Below, piece by piece: positions 50,908 through 62,102 of a stretch of DNA of 64,000 bases. The stretch is from Lentinula raphanica. Taxonomy: Eukaryota; Basidiomycota; Agaricomycetes; Agaricales; Omphalotaceae. The first letter of the stretch is position 1. Each line of letters begins with the position of its first letter. The notes beneath the pieces are model-generated. The model did not search any database. It was not told the origin of the DNA and saw only the letters and a program-made list of their open reading frames with translations. Where the stretch lies: the NCBI GenBank assembly GCA_027919835.1, contig JANVFP010000022.1, positions 868,001 through 932,000 of the forward strand, written 5' to 3'. The position numbers and the translations under genes are program-made.

Positions 50908-52129
50908 CATAATGGTACAGGATAGGTAAGGTTGTAGCTACATACCACTACATATATACAAACAATGAGAACATACATGATATGAGGGAGAGGAGGGAGG
51001 GTGAAGGAAAAACAGTCAGATCAAGGTTAGATCTATGTAGATAAGAGTTAGTACAATGTAGAGGCTTATCAGACATGATCAGAGCGCACTGAGACACCAA
51101 AAACCCAAGATCTAACAAAGGAATCAACTTCCACAGTGTCTGATCACCTTAGATCTGTCTGGATGTGCTTTGGTATCTGTTCAGTGTCTTGATGGTGAAA
51201 AATGCGAAATTTCATACCAGATTCCTGTATCTGAGACACCTCTGGAAGGCCTGTAGTCTGTACAGATGGAGGAATGTGCTGGATGGTGAAATCAGGGCTC
51301 AAATAGAGCAAGGGGACATGCAGGCAGCCTCACCCAGGTCAGAGATGGTGGGGGAAGGAAAGGAAGAATGGGAGATCAAAAACTGATGGGCAAACTCGCT
51401 TTTACAGGCCTCTGCTCAGACCTCTGGCACCTGTAACAGCCACCATCAGGACCAGATCAAACCCATCATGATATGCCTGATGCATGTGAAGATGGGACCA
51501 TGTGCAGCTATCAGCTGATGATCCAAGCGCCCCATAAGCGCTGGAAATGTCCGAAATATATCCAGAGACCCATGTGATGTGTCTAGGCATGGTCCAGAGT
51601 GATCTAGAGACTCTGGGAGTGAAACAACACTCAAGTCCGCTTTTTGTGTTTTGAGTGTGCAACTCGAAATGACGATTGCGGGAGAACCAGTGAACCAAAT
51701 GCCTTCAAATTTGTTCTCATCCCGAAGAGAACATGGAGCCGCACATTTTCACTTAAGACACCTAAGGGATCCATGCAGAACTGCATGGTGTAGAGCGAAA
51801 TGTAAATCAAAAGCTCTATCAGAAGATTCTGAGCACTTTGGTGAAAAAGTGTGCATAACTCCACACAGACTGGGTATCATCACTAGGTCATAGTGGACAA
51901 CTTGTAGGGGCAATAGAGCTCTGTATGCGTGCACAGTATAGTGGCAAGAGCTCTTGAGGGTAGCCAGCAATTAAGTGTATTCATGTACACATTAGGTATG
52001 ATGAAGGTGAAGACCTTCATGTACATACCTGTTGTGATGAATAGTGCACTATAATTGCTGGGAGATGATCTGTTGTTTGCAGAGGCCTGCAGAAAGGCTC
52101 CCTACCCTTGGAATCCGCCTTCATGTCGA
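50908..52129 (-). repeat. A2 repeat of N5
   Basis: 1222 bp, the same length as A2 of N3 and nearly identical to it. Confidence 0.9.
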
Positions 52130-52222
52130 CCTCTGCCTTTTGCACTCAGGTGGGACAGGAAGTAAGAGTTAGCCAACACTGGGCCAAAGCCCATAACATT
52201 CAGAGCGGATCATGGAGGGCTA
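52130..52222 (-). repeat. B1 repeat of N5
   Basis: 93 bp, between A2 and the recombinase 3' UTR. Confidence 0.9.
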
Positions 52223-52341
52223 TAGATTGCTATGAGATGTTGTTGAGGGGTGGATGGTGGTGAGAGAAAATGTGAATGAGACGCGAGTTAAATGGTTGTA
52301 TATCAGATTGGATGGTGTTACAATAGTACAGGGATACAGTG

Positions 52342-53352
52342 TCAAGATCTTTGGGCTTGTTTGAGTGAAGCTAGTTGTAGTTCTGCCCTTACTGTAGGAT
52401 TGTCTCTGATATATATTTTCCAAGCTGTAGAAGACCAACGTCCTAAAGCCATAATCACAGATTCAGAAAGACCAAGTCTGGCATAAAAGGTTGCACCACC
52501 AGCTCTAAGTGAATGTCCACCAAACTCCCTACCAACATAAGCAAAGAACCTAGATTCAAACCAGGATCTAGTGGGGAGTGTTCCATCTTCACAGAGGAAC
52601 AATGCAGGCCTGGCTCCATGTAGTTTGTCCCTGATAGTACAGTATTCCCTGAGGAGAGACACTGGACTAGCCACTGCTTGATGACTTTGGAGAATATCTG
52701 TTCCATGGTAAAAAGGATCACTCTTGTGATAAGGCAAGTGGTAACCAGCTCTGCCATTCTCAAACTTGAGAGAGGCCCGCTTGATCACCTTACGCCAGTC
52801 ACGCAGATCATGCTGATTAGGAACAGTGAGTTCACCAATGCGATGACAGCCATAGAAGCCACAGCTCATGAGAGTTGCAAACAGAAGATCATCATAGGAG
52901 AGATGACGAGAGTCATAGAAGAGTTGGATATGAGATATTTGAAGAGGAGGCTTCCTCTTGACTGGATCAGCTCTAACTTTCTTGGAGCCTCTGATTGTAG
53001 CTTGAACCAGAGGATGAGCACGAGATTCATCAAAGTGAGGATACAGTTCAAGTTTGAGAAAGTGTCGAGCACCAGAGAGATATTTGGGTCCAGAGGCAAT
53101 GTGTCTGGATGTGTAGGCAATGTATCTGGAGAGTGTGGATGGAGTAGGATCCAGATCAAGCTTGTGTGAGGTGCAGAAGTGGATGTAATCCCTAGCACCT
53201 GTAGTATAGTTCTGTTTAGTAGACTTTTCAATGGCATGGGCTTGAAGGAATAACACCAAGTCATCTAGCTTGTTCAAGTCCATAGGAGGGTGAGCAGAGC
53301 GCCCTTGTCTCTTCCTCTGCTCACCCATGGCCTCTAAAAGGACTCTCTCCAT
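52342..53352 (-). CDS. Ngaro tyrosine recombinase (N5)
   Basis: 336 aa, open, one residue longer than in the other copies because KQLYP reads KLELYP, an in-frame change near 53045. All catalytic residues are kept (GCHRIGEL, GGHSLRAGG, LGRWSSTAW, KIYIRDN). It overlaps the RT-RH stop region by 19 nt. It lies in the only copy with both termini in the window. Confidence 0.9.
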   Translation of the reverse strand: MERVLLEAMGEQRKRQGRSAHPPMDLNKLDDLVLFLQAHAIEKSTKQNYTTGARDYIHFCTSHKLDLDPTPSTLSRYIAYTSRHIASGPKYLSGARHFLKLELYPHFDESRAHPLVQATIRGSKKVRADPVKRKPPLQISHIQLFYDSRHLSYDDLLFATLMSCGFYGCHRIGELTVPNQHDLRDWRKVIKRASLKFENGRAGYHLPYHKSDPFYHGTDILQSHQAVASPVSLLREYCTIRDKLHGARPALFLCEDGTLPTRSWFESRFFAYVGREFGGHSLRAGGATFYARLGLSESVIMALGRWSSTAWKIYIRDNPTVRAELQLASLKQAQRS

Positions 53353-55246
53353 CGCGCCGGCAGTAGCTCTCTTGGAGGCTCAAAAGTGTGGACGCGGTAG
53401 GAGGGAAACTGGAGCTTGAAGTCATCCAGTAAAAGCCTAGATAGAAGATCTGCCTTGATGTTATCCTTGCCAGGAATATGACGAACTCTGATGTCAATAC
53501 CAGTCTTGAGAACTATACCAGCAATAGCAAGAAGGATGGAGTTGTGTGATGATTCTTTGACTGCAAGAGAGCTCAGCACTTGAACAGAGTCCAAACTATC
53601 AGAGAAAAATAGAGCTCTCTTGGGTGGACTAGGTTTGGAAGCAATGTGATGTAGGCCAGATAGAATAGCTAGTAGCTCTCTGAAGAAGATATCAACAATT
53701 GGGCTGCCAGGAGTTGGATGCACTTGATAGCAAAACCCATTGCTAGCATAGACAAAGGAGAGACCTATGTTGCTTGCATCAGTCCAGCACACAAAGTCTG
53801 CTTCACTGTCACTCCATGCTTGGGCATCTACAAATCGTATCCCAATGGCAGACTTGAGCATGTCAGAGAACCAAGTCAGGTCTCTATGCACTTCACCATT
53901 GATAGGGATGTGACGAAATTGAAGTGTCTTGCCACTCATTTTGCGATACATTTCAGTGAGAGCAGGCCTGGCCCATGGAAGAACATTAAGTGACCAGTTC
54001 AAAGAACCTGTGAGGTGCTGCCAGTCTCTGAGCGCAGCTTTATGATTAGGAGATGAGAGGAATGTGTGGATGGCTTCTACAAGTCCATCAATGGACTCTT
54101 GGGTCAAAGAGATGGACCCTTTCATGATATCTGTCAAGAAGCCAATGATTAAGAGCCAGACTCCCCAGTCTTGTTTTCTGTCTTCATAGGGCAGTCGATC
54201 ATGTCCCAAAAGACTAGAAGCTGTACTTGTCTCTTGGGATACTTCTTGCCATGAAATGTGATCAGATTCCTCTTGAAGTCCCATCCAAAGAAATCATCCA
54301 TGTAGACATGTAGATTGGGGATTCCTAGCTTCTCAGTCCCAAACCAACAAAGGAGTGCTGATACAGAGCACCAACAGCGAGGAGAGGTTCTAGTTCCAAA
54401 CACTAATCTCCTGACAATATGAAATCTTCCTTCAACAGATACAACTTGACAAAGTTGCCAGAGAGGATGAGCAGGGAGATTGAGGAAAGCTTTGGCTACA
54501 TCACTCTTGAATAACACAAGCTCCTCATTAGGATGCTCTTTGATAACATCATTGAGCACCTGGCCAAAAGTGTGCATGTCATCATATTTGACTTTGGCCT
54601 CCTCTCTAGGAATACCATCATTGAGACCTGATGCAGTTTGGTCCATGACAACTCTGGCTTTCCCCTTCTGCCAGACTACAAACATAGGGGAAACTTTCAT
54701 GCCAGGTAATAGTACAAAATCTTCTGGTAGTGCTTCTGACCACCTCCCAGCAGCTACCTCCTGATCTCTGTGAGCTTTGAGTGCAGCAATATCCACTTCC
54801 TCAGTGACATAATTCTCTACTTTCTGCTTGCATTCCTCTTCCCACTCTGCTTCATAGAAGGGCCAGAATCCTTCTCTCAGTGAGCGAATGACAGAAGCAA
54901 CAAAGGGCTGATTAGGATGAGTGGACAAGAGGAGTTCTAAGCGATCCACATTGAAGGCAGTTTCAACTTTGATATAACTAGCCATAGAGTGCAAAGTAGC
55001 AAGAATTTGAGGATTGTTCAAAAGATGTTCAGGAGGTGAAGGTAGAGGAGGTGCAGTCATTGTAGATGTAATACTGGGAGGAATGATGTTACAAGATGCA
55101 CTAGAAGAAGACCATAGATAGCCACGTCTAAAACGTGGATTTGAAGTAGATTGGGAAGAGTCCAGAGGATGCTTTGTACCAGCCAGAGATTTAGGCCCTT
55201 GAAGAGCGCTTTCTACTCTCTCTGCGACGCTTCTGGAGCTGGTCAT
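53334..55246 (-). pseudogene. Ngaro RT-RH (N5) with a single frameshift
   Basis: Reads from MTSSRSVAERVESALQGP through VYMDDFFG to VFWDMIDCP, where a one-base deletion in a G run near 54188-54192 (three G where N2, N3 and N4 have four) shifts the frame; the correct frame then continues YEDRKQDWGVW to the stop at 53334. The RNase H motifs lie after the shift. N5 therefore probably makes only an RT-like truncated product, unless the lesion is a sequencing error or is bypassed. Confidence 0.88.
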
Positions 55247-56948
55247 AGCAGGACTGGTTGTCAATGGCTCTGTGCTGTTCCCCACACTCACTGCAGTAGC
55301 CATGCTTCCTGTTATTAGGACAGGGCTCTGAACACCTCTTCTCATTCCAAAGGATGCAAGGTGTGTCACGACGCTTTGAACTGGAAGAGGAAGATGATGA
55401 ACTACCACCAGAAGGCCTCTTCCTAGCAGATAACAACTCTTTGAGCAGAAGAGTGTGGAAGCTCTCTGGATTGCCCAGATCAAAGGGAGTGTTGGCAGCC
55501 TTCTGCCTAGCTTCTTTATCAACTCTGATAGCCACAGATGGATCATAAGGTGAAGATCTGAAGTACTCCATAATTTGAGATTTGTATGTCTCCAGCTCAA
55601 TTTTTCTATGTGGATAAACCTTGAGCAAAGGAGCAGTCCATGCATCAAAAACTCGGAGCCATTGAGACTCTGAAGTGACAGGCATAGACTTGAGTACTTG
55701 GTCCTTACGAACCAGCCTGTACTCTGAGCCAAAGTCTCTGCTATCATCATAGGTAGCTGAAGAGAAGCTGACCAGTGCAGCATAAACTTTGTCAAAGTCA
55801 ACAAAGCGATCCTTGACAATGAGGCGCAACAGAGAGACAGGGAGAGGGTCAGAGAAAGGCTGAGCAGCCAAGAGTGATACAACAGGGTCCAAATTGCTCT
55901 CAGCAGCAAATAGATTCTTGAGTTCCCAAGTCTTCTGCACATGAGCAGGAAGAGATGTAGGCCCTGACAGATGGGCCAAGTGAGGAGCAGCCTCAAGGAG
56001 TGCAGCAGGAAGCATTGAAGCAGTAGGAGCAGGTTTGACAGGAGAGGCAAGAAGCCTAGCCAAGGCATCTCTCCCAGCCTGTAGAATAGGCTCTGGATCT
56101 TGAGCAGAAGCACCAGAGTCAAGCTGGGCTTGCTCATCATCCAAGTCCTGAATCTGAGCTTGCATGCTAGCCCAAGCAGCCTCATTGACAGCATCCTCAT
56201 GAGAGACAGGATTCTGATCAGCTGAAACAGCAGCATCCTTCCCTTTGAGTTTGTCTCTCTTAAACTGATTGGTCTCTCTCTGAATATCCATGATCTGAGA
56301 CACATAGTCTTGGGATACAACAGGATCATTGGATGAAATATCTCTAATAGCCCTAAAGGCATCCATAGCATTGATCTCCTCATTTCTGAACTGTTCAACA
56401 ACTTCCTGCAAAGTCCTGGCTTGTTCACTGACTGCCTGAAACTCCAGAGCTTGCTCAGGGTCATCAGAGAGCCTGGCAGCAAGGGAGGGAGGAGGTGACA
56501 AGTGGGGAGCAGCAGAGGAAGATGGAACATCAGAGGGATGAGGAGACACAGACCTGAAGTGGACATGAGCTCTACCCTGTTTAGAGGAGCTAGAAGGGCC
56601 CATGGAGCGCCCAGGAAGCGAGCTAGAGGTGATCTGAGAGTGAGAGGACATGTTAGAGGACTTTTGAGAAGAAGGGAGCAACTTTGATCTGGCCTGATCT
56701 GGCCTGATCTGATCAGATAAGGGTTTGAGGCGAGTTTGTGCAGGATTGAGGGAGTTAGAGGCCTCAGAAGCACTCTGATCTGCTCTGATCTTGGTGGATA
56801 AGGACTTGTGGAGAGTTTGAGCAAGATCAAGGTGTCTGAAGGGCTTAGATGAGGCCTGATCAGCATGGATCTGGCTAGATTTGGACATGGAGGGTGTAGA
56901 AGCATGGATAGCAAGAGGATCTGGTGATTCAGAGCGATGGGGAGCCAT
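55191..56948 (-). CDS. Ngaro Gag protein (N5), intact
   Basis: 585 aa starting MAPHRSESPDPLAIH. Residues 1-170 are Ser/Pro-rich and basic, with repeated ADQA/RPDQA-type motifs (IRPDQARSKLL). The middle is helical (EFQAVSEQARTLQEVVEQF, QAQIQDLDDEQAQLD) and probably forms the capsid-like core, with WELKNLFAAESNLDPVV later. The tail (residues 531-567) has Cys/His spacing C-x7-C-x3-C-x8-C-x2-C-x3-H-x7-C beginning CILWNEKRC, a likely nucleic-acid-binding zinc element, followed by a strongly basic end (KRRRESRKRSSRA). It should package element RNA. Its last 56 nt overlap the start of RT-RH in another frame. Confidence 0.85.
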   Translation of the reverse strand: MAPHRSESPDPLAIHASTPSMSKSSQIHADQASSKPFRHLDLAQTLHKSLSTKIRADQSASEASNSLNPAQTRLKPLSDQIRPDQARSKLLPSSQKSSNMSSHSQITSSSLPGRSMGPSSSSKQGRAHVHFRSVSPHPSDVPSSSAAPHLSPPPSLAARLSDDPEQALEFQAVSEQARTLQEVVEQFRNEEINAMDAFRAIRDISSNDPVVSQDYVSQIMDIQRETNQFKRDKLKGKDAAVSADQNPVSHEDAVNEAAWASMQAQIQDLDDEQAQLDSGASAQDPEPILQAGRDALARLLASPVKPAPTASMLPAALLEAAPHLAHLSGPTSLPAHVQKTWELKNLFAAESNLDPVVSLLAAQPFSDPLPVSLLRLIVKDRFVDFDKVYAALVSFSSATYDDSRDFGSEYRLVRKDQVLKSMPVTSESQWLRVFDAWTAPLLKVYPHRKIELETYKSQIMEYFRSSPYDPSVAIRVDKEARQKAANTPFDLGNPESFHTLLLKELLSARKRPSGGSSSSSSSSSKRRDTPCILWNEKRCSEPCPNNRKHGYCSECGEQHRAIDNQSCYDQLQKRRRESRKRSSRA

Positions 56949-58120
56949 ACAGAGTGTTGAGATGAAGATGGTGCTCAGGGAGAGCAGGAGGATGAAGGAA
57001 AAACAGTCAGATCAAGGTTAGATCTATGTAGATAAGAGTTAGTACAATGTAGAGGCTTATCAGACATGATCAGAGCGCACTGAGACACCAAAAACCCAAG
57101 ATCTAACAAAGGAATCAACTTCCACAGTGTCTGATCACCTTAGATCTGTCTGGATGTGCTTTGGTATCTGTTCAGTGTCTTGATGGTGAAAAATGCGAAA
57201 TTTCATACCAGATTCCTGTATCTGAGACACCTCTGGAAGGCCTGTAGTCTGTACAGATGGAGGAATGTGCTAGATGGTGAAATCAGGGCTCAAATAGAGC
57301 AAGGGGACATGCAGGCAGCCTCACCCAGGTCAGAGATGGTGGGGGAAGGAAAGGAAGAATGGGAGATCAAAAACTGATGGGCAAACTCGCTTTTACAGGC
57401 CTCTGCTCAGACCTCTGGCACCTGTAACAGCCACCATCAGGACCAGATCAAACCCATCATGATATGCCTGATGCATGTGAAGATGGGACCATGTGCAGCT
57501 ATCAGCTGATGATCCAAGCGCCCCATAAGCGCTGGAAATGTCCGAAATATATCCAGAGACCCATGTGATGTGTCTAGGCATGGTCCAGAGTGATCTAGAG
57601 ACTCTGGGAGTGAAACAACACTCAAGTCCGCTTTTTGTGTTTTGAGTGTGCAACTCGAAATGACGATTGCGGGAGAACCAGTGAACCAAATGCCTTCAAA
57701 TTTGTTCTCATCCCGAAGAGAACATGGAGCCGCACATTTTCACTTAAGACACCTAAGGGATCCATGCAGAACTGCATGGTGTAGAGCGAAATGTAAATCA
57801 AAAGCTCTATCAGAAGATTCTGAGCACTTTGGTGAAAAAGTGTGCATAACTCCACACAGACTGGGTATCATCACTAGGTCATAGTGGACAACTTGTAGGG
57901 GCAATAGAGCTCTGTATGCGTGCACAGTATAGTGGCAAGAGCTCTTGAGGGTAGCCAGCAATTAAGTGTATTCATGTACACATTAGGTATGATGAAGGTG
58001 AAGACCTTCATGTACATACCTGTTGTGATGAATAGTGCACTATAATTGCTGGGAGATGATCTGTTGTTTGCAGAGGCCTGCAGAAAGGCTCCCTACCCTT
58101 GGAATCCGCCTTCATGTCGA
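56949..58120 (-). repeat. A1 repeat / 5' leader of N5
   Basis: 1172 bp, from the 5' terminus TCGACATGAAGG (58120) to the gag start. About 1.13 kb is shared with A2; the last part (CTGAGCACCATCTTCATCTC just before the ATG) is specific to the leader. It probably includes the promoter, but no TATA box could be assigned. Confidence 0.88.
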
Positions 58121-58710
58121 GCTTCCATAGCATTGAGCTCCTCATTTCTGAACTGTTCAACAACTTCCTGCAGAGTCCTGGCTTGTTCACTGACTGCCTG
58201 AAACTCCAGAGCTTGCTCAGGGTCATCAGAGAGCCTGGCAGCAAGGGAGGGAGGAGGTGACAAGTGGGGAGCAGCAGAGGGAGATGGAACATCAGAGGGA
58301 TGAGGAGACACAGACCTAAAGTGGACATGAGCTCTACCCTGTTTAGAGGAGCTAGAAGGGCCCATGGAGCGCCCAGGAAGCGAGCTAGAGGGGATCTGAG
58401 AGTGAGAGGACATGCTAGAGGACTTTTGAGAAGAAGGGAGCAACTTTGATCTGGCCTGATCTGGCCTGATCTGATCAGATAAGGGTTTGAGGCGAGTTTG
58501 TGCAGGATTGAGGGAGTTAGAGGCCTCAGAAGCACTCCGATCTGCTCTGATCTTGGTGGATAAGGACTTGGGGAGAGTTTGAGCAAGATCAAGGTGTCTG
58601 AAGGGCTTAGATGAGGCCTGATCAGCATGGATCTGGCTAGATTTGGACATGGAGGGTGTAGCAGCATGGATAGCAAGAGGATCTGGTGATTCAGAGCAAT
58701 GGGGAGCCAT
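58121..58710 (-). pseudogene. Ngaro gag (N4), N-terminal part
   Basis: Begins MAPHCSESPDPLAIHAATP and continues to RNEELNAMEA, where the N5 5' terminus interrupts it. The codons resume at 50814. Confidence 0.88.
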
Positions 58711-59173
58711 ACAGAGTGTTGAGATGAAGATGGTGCTCAGGGAGAGCAGGAGAATGAAGGAAAAACAGGCAGATCAAGGTTAGATCTATGTAGATAAGAG
58801 TCAGTACAATGTAGAGGCTTATCAGACATGATCAGAGCGCACTGAGACACCAAAAACCCAAGATCTAACAAAGGAATCAACTTCTGCAGTGTCTGATCAC
58901 CTTAGATCTGTCTGGATGTGCTTTGGTATCTGTTCAGTGTCTTGATGGTGAAAAATGCGAAATTTCATACCAGATTCCTGTATCTGAGACACCTCTAGAA
59001 GGCCTATAGTCTGTACAGATGGAGGAATGTGCTGGATAGTGAAATCAGAGTTCAAATAGAGCCAGGGGACATGCAGGCAGCCTCACCCAGGTCAGAGATG
59101 GTGGGGGAAGGAAAGGAAGAATGGGAGATCAAAAACTGATGATGAAACTCGCTTTTACAGGCCTCTGCTCAGA
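58711..59173 (-). repeat. A1 repeat of N4, inner part
   Basis: Leader of N4 up to GCCTCTGCTCAGA, where the 5' terminus of N6 (TCGACATG, plus strand) is joined. The outer part of A1 is expected beyond N6, outside the window. Confidence 0.85.
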
Positions 59174-60345
59174 TCGACATGAAGGCGGATTCCAAGGGTA
59201 GGGAGCCTTTCTGCAGGCCTCTGCAAACAACAGATCATCTCCCAGCAATTATAGTGCACTATTCATCACAACAGGTATGTACATGAAGGTCTTCACCTTC
59301 ATCATACCTAATGTGTACATGAATACACTTAATTGCTGGCTACCCTCAAGAGCTCTTGCCACTATACTGTGCACGCATACAGAGCTCTATTGCCCCTACA
59401 AGTTGTCCACTATGACCTAGTGATGATACCCAGTCTGTGTGGAGTTATGCACACTTTTTCACCAAAGTGCTCAGAATCTTCTGATAGAGCTTTTGATTTA
59501 CATTTCGCTCTACACCATGCAGTTCTGCATGGATCCCTTAGGTGTCTTAAGTGAAAATGTGCGGCTCCATGTTCTCTTCGGGATGAGAACAAATTTGAAG
59601 GCATTTGGTTCACTGGTTCTCCCGCAATCGTCATTTCGAGTTGCACACTCAAAACACAAAAAGCGGACTTGAGTGTTGTTTCACTCCCAGAGTCTCTAGA
59701 TCACTCTGGACCATGCCTAGACACATCACATGGGTCTCTGGATATATTTCGGACATTTCCAGCGCTTATGGGGCGCTTGGATCATCAGCTGATAGCTGCA
59801 CATGGTCCCATCTTCACATGCATCAGGCATATCATGATGGGTTTGATCTGGTCCTGATGGTGGCTGTTACAGGTGCCAGAGGTCTGAGCAGAGGCCTGTA
59901 AAAGCGAGTTTGCCCATCAGTTTTTGATCTCCCATTCTTCCTTTCCTTCCCCCACCATCTCTGACCTGGGTGAGGCTGCCTGCATGTCCCCTTGCTCTAT
60001 TTGAGCCCTGATTTCACCATCCAGCACATTCCTCCATCTGTACAGACTACAGGCCTTCCAGAGGTGTCTCAGATACAGGAATCTGGTATGAAATTTCGCA
60101 TTTTTCACCATCAAGACACTGAACAGATACCAAAGCACATCCAGACAGATCTAAGGTGATCAGACACTGTGGAAGTTGATTCCTTTGTTAGATCTTGGGT
60201 TTTTGGTGTCTCAGTGCGCTCTGATCATGTCTGATAAGCCTCTACATTGTACTAACTCTTATCTACATAGATCTAACCTTGATCTGACTGTTTTTCCTTC
60301 ATCCTCCTGCTCTCCCTGAGCACCATCTTCATCTCAACACTCTGT
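59174..60345 (+). repeat. A1 repeat / 5' leader of N6
   Basis: 1172 bp, identical in length to A1 of N5 and nearly identical in sequence, starting TCGACATGAAGGCGG. Confidence 0.88.
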
Positions 60346-62102
60346 ATGGCTCCCCATCGCTCTGAATCACCAGATCCTCTTGCTATCCATGCTTCTACAC
60401 CCTCCATGTCCAAATCTAGCCAGATCCATGCTGATCAGGCCTCATCTAAGCCCTTCAGACACCTTGATCTTGCTCAAACTCTCCACAAGTCCTTATCCAC
60501 CAAGATCAGAGCAGATCAGAGTGCTTCTGAGGCCTCTAACTCCCTCAATCCTGCACAAACTCGCCTCAAACCCTTATCTGATCAGATCAGGCCAGATCAG
60601 GCCAGATCAAAGTTGCTCCCTTCTTCTCAAAAGTCCTCTAACATGTCCTCTCACTCTCAGATCACCTCTAGCTCGCTTCCTGGGCGCTCCATGGGCCCTT
60701 CTAGCTCCTCTAAACAGGGTAGAGCTCATGTCCACTTCAGGTCTGTGTCTCCTCATCCCTCTGATGTTCCATCTTCCTCTGCTGCTCCCCACTTGTCACC
60801 TCCTCCCTCCCTTGCTGCCAGGCTCTCTGATGACCCTGAGCAAGCTCTGGAGTTTCAGGCAGTCAGTGAACAAGCCAGGACTTTGCAGGAAGTTGTTGAA
60901 CAGTTCAGAAATGAGGAGATCAATGCTATGGATGCCTTTAGGGCTATTAGAGATATTTCATCCAATGATCCTGTTGTATCCCAAGACTATGTGTCTCAGA
61001 TCATGGATATTCAGAGAGAGACCAATCAGTTTAAGAGAGACAAACTCAAAGGGAAGGATGCTGCTGTTTCAGCTGATCAGAATCCTGTCTCTCATGAGGA
61101 TGCTGTCAATGAGGCTGCTTGGGCTAGCATGCAAGCTCAGATTCAGGACTTGGATGATGAGCAAGCCCAGCTTGACTCTGGTGCTTCTGCTCAAGATCCA
61201 GAGCCTATTCTACAGGCTGGGAGAGATGCCTTGGCTAGGCTTCTTGCCTCTCCTGTCAAACCTGCTCCTACTGCTTCAATGCTTCCTGCTGCACTCCTTG
61301 AGGCTGCTCCTCACTTGGCCCATCTGTCAGGGCCTACATCTCTTCCTGCTCATGTGCAGAAGACTTGGGAACTCAAGAATCTATTTGCTGCTGAGAGCAA
61401 TTTGGACCCTGTTGTATCACTCTTGGCTGCTCAGCCTTTCTCTGACCCTCTCCCTGTCTCTCTGTTGCGCCTCATTGTCAAGGATCGCTTTGTTGACTTT
61501 GACAAAGTTTATGCTGCACTGGTCAGCTTCTCTTCAGCTACCTATGATGATAGCAGAGACTTTGGCTCAGAGTACAGGCTGGTTCGTAAGGACCAAGTAC
61601 TCAAGTCTATGCCTGTCACTTCAGAGTCTCAATGGCTCCGAGTTTTTGATGCATGGACTGCTCCTTGCTCAAGGTTTATCCACATAGAAAAATTGAGCTG
61701 GAGACATACAAATCTCAAATTATGGAGTACTTCAGATCTTCACCTTATGATCCATCTGTGGCTATCAGAGTTGATAAAGAAGCTAGGCAGAAGGCTGCCA
61801 ACACTCCCTTTGATCTGGGCAATCCAGAGAGCTTCCACACTCTTCTGCTCAAAGAGTTGTTATCTGCTAGGAAGAGGCCTTCTGGTGGTAGTTCATCATC
61901 TTCCTCTTCCAGTTCAAAGCGTCGTGACACACCTTGCATCCTTTGGAATGAGAAGAGGTGTTCAGAGCCCTGTCCTAATAACAGGAAGCATGGCTACTGC
62001 AGTGAGTGTGGGGAACAGCACAGAGCCATTGACAACCAGTCCTGCTATGACCAGCTCCAGAAGCGTCGCAGAGAGAGTAGAAAGCGCTCTTCAAGGGCCT
62101 AA
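60346..62102 (+). pseudogene. Ngaro gag (N6) with one frameshift
   Basis: Identical to the intact 585-aa Gag over nearly the whole length, but a single T is missing near 61664-61666 (GCTCCTTGCTC instead of GCTCCTTTGCTC). The frame then runs into the RT frame without a stop, while the correct gag tail (KVYPHRKIELE ... RKRSSRA) continues in the next frame. Chance loss of function is most likely; the shift does happen to give a Gag-RT fusion frame. Confidence 0.85.

Larger units (their letters stand above)
50815..58120 (-). mobile_element. Full-length Ngaro-like retrotransposon N5 (7.3 kb)
   Basis: The complete structure on the minus strand is A1 (56949-58120), gag, RT-RH, tyrosine recombinase, B1, A2, B2. 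The termini are TCGACATGAAGG and GGCAGAGG. It is inserted in the gag of N4 between CTATGGAAGC and CTTTAGGGC with no target duplication, as for recombinase-mediated integration. Gag and recombinase are open; RT-RH has one frameshift. There is no methyltransferase or hydrolase frame. Split direct repeats, gene order gag-RT/RH-YR and absence of methyltransferase place it with Ngaro/PAT-type DIRS elements. Confidence 0.92.

Noticed and set aside
54149..56914. Long 921-984-aa frames reading LLRPLTPSILHK...-type Leu-rich sequence across gag in N4, N5 and N6
   Set aside because: These are the RT frame left open antiphase through gag; the Leu/Ser-rich composition is that of a shifted Ser/Pro-rich gag, not of a protein.
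57393..57689. A 98-aa frame (MVHWFSRNRHFELHT...) present in nearly all A repeats, plus 73-80-aa frames on both strands there
   Set aside because: It recurs only because the A repeat itself recurs. Frames on both strands are equally conserved, composition is random, and the region is leader/terminal repeat upstream of gag. No domain is visible.
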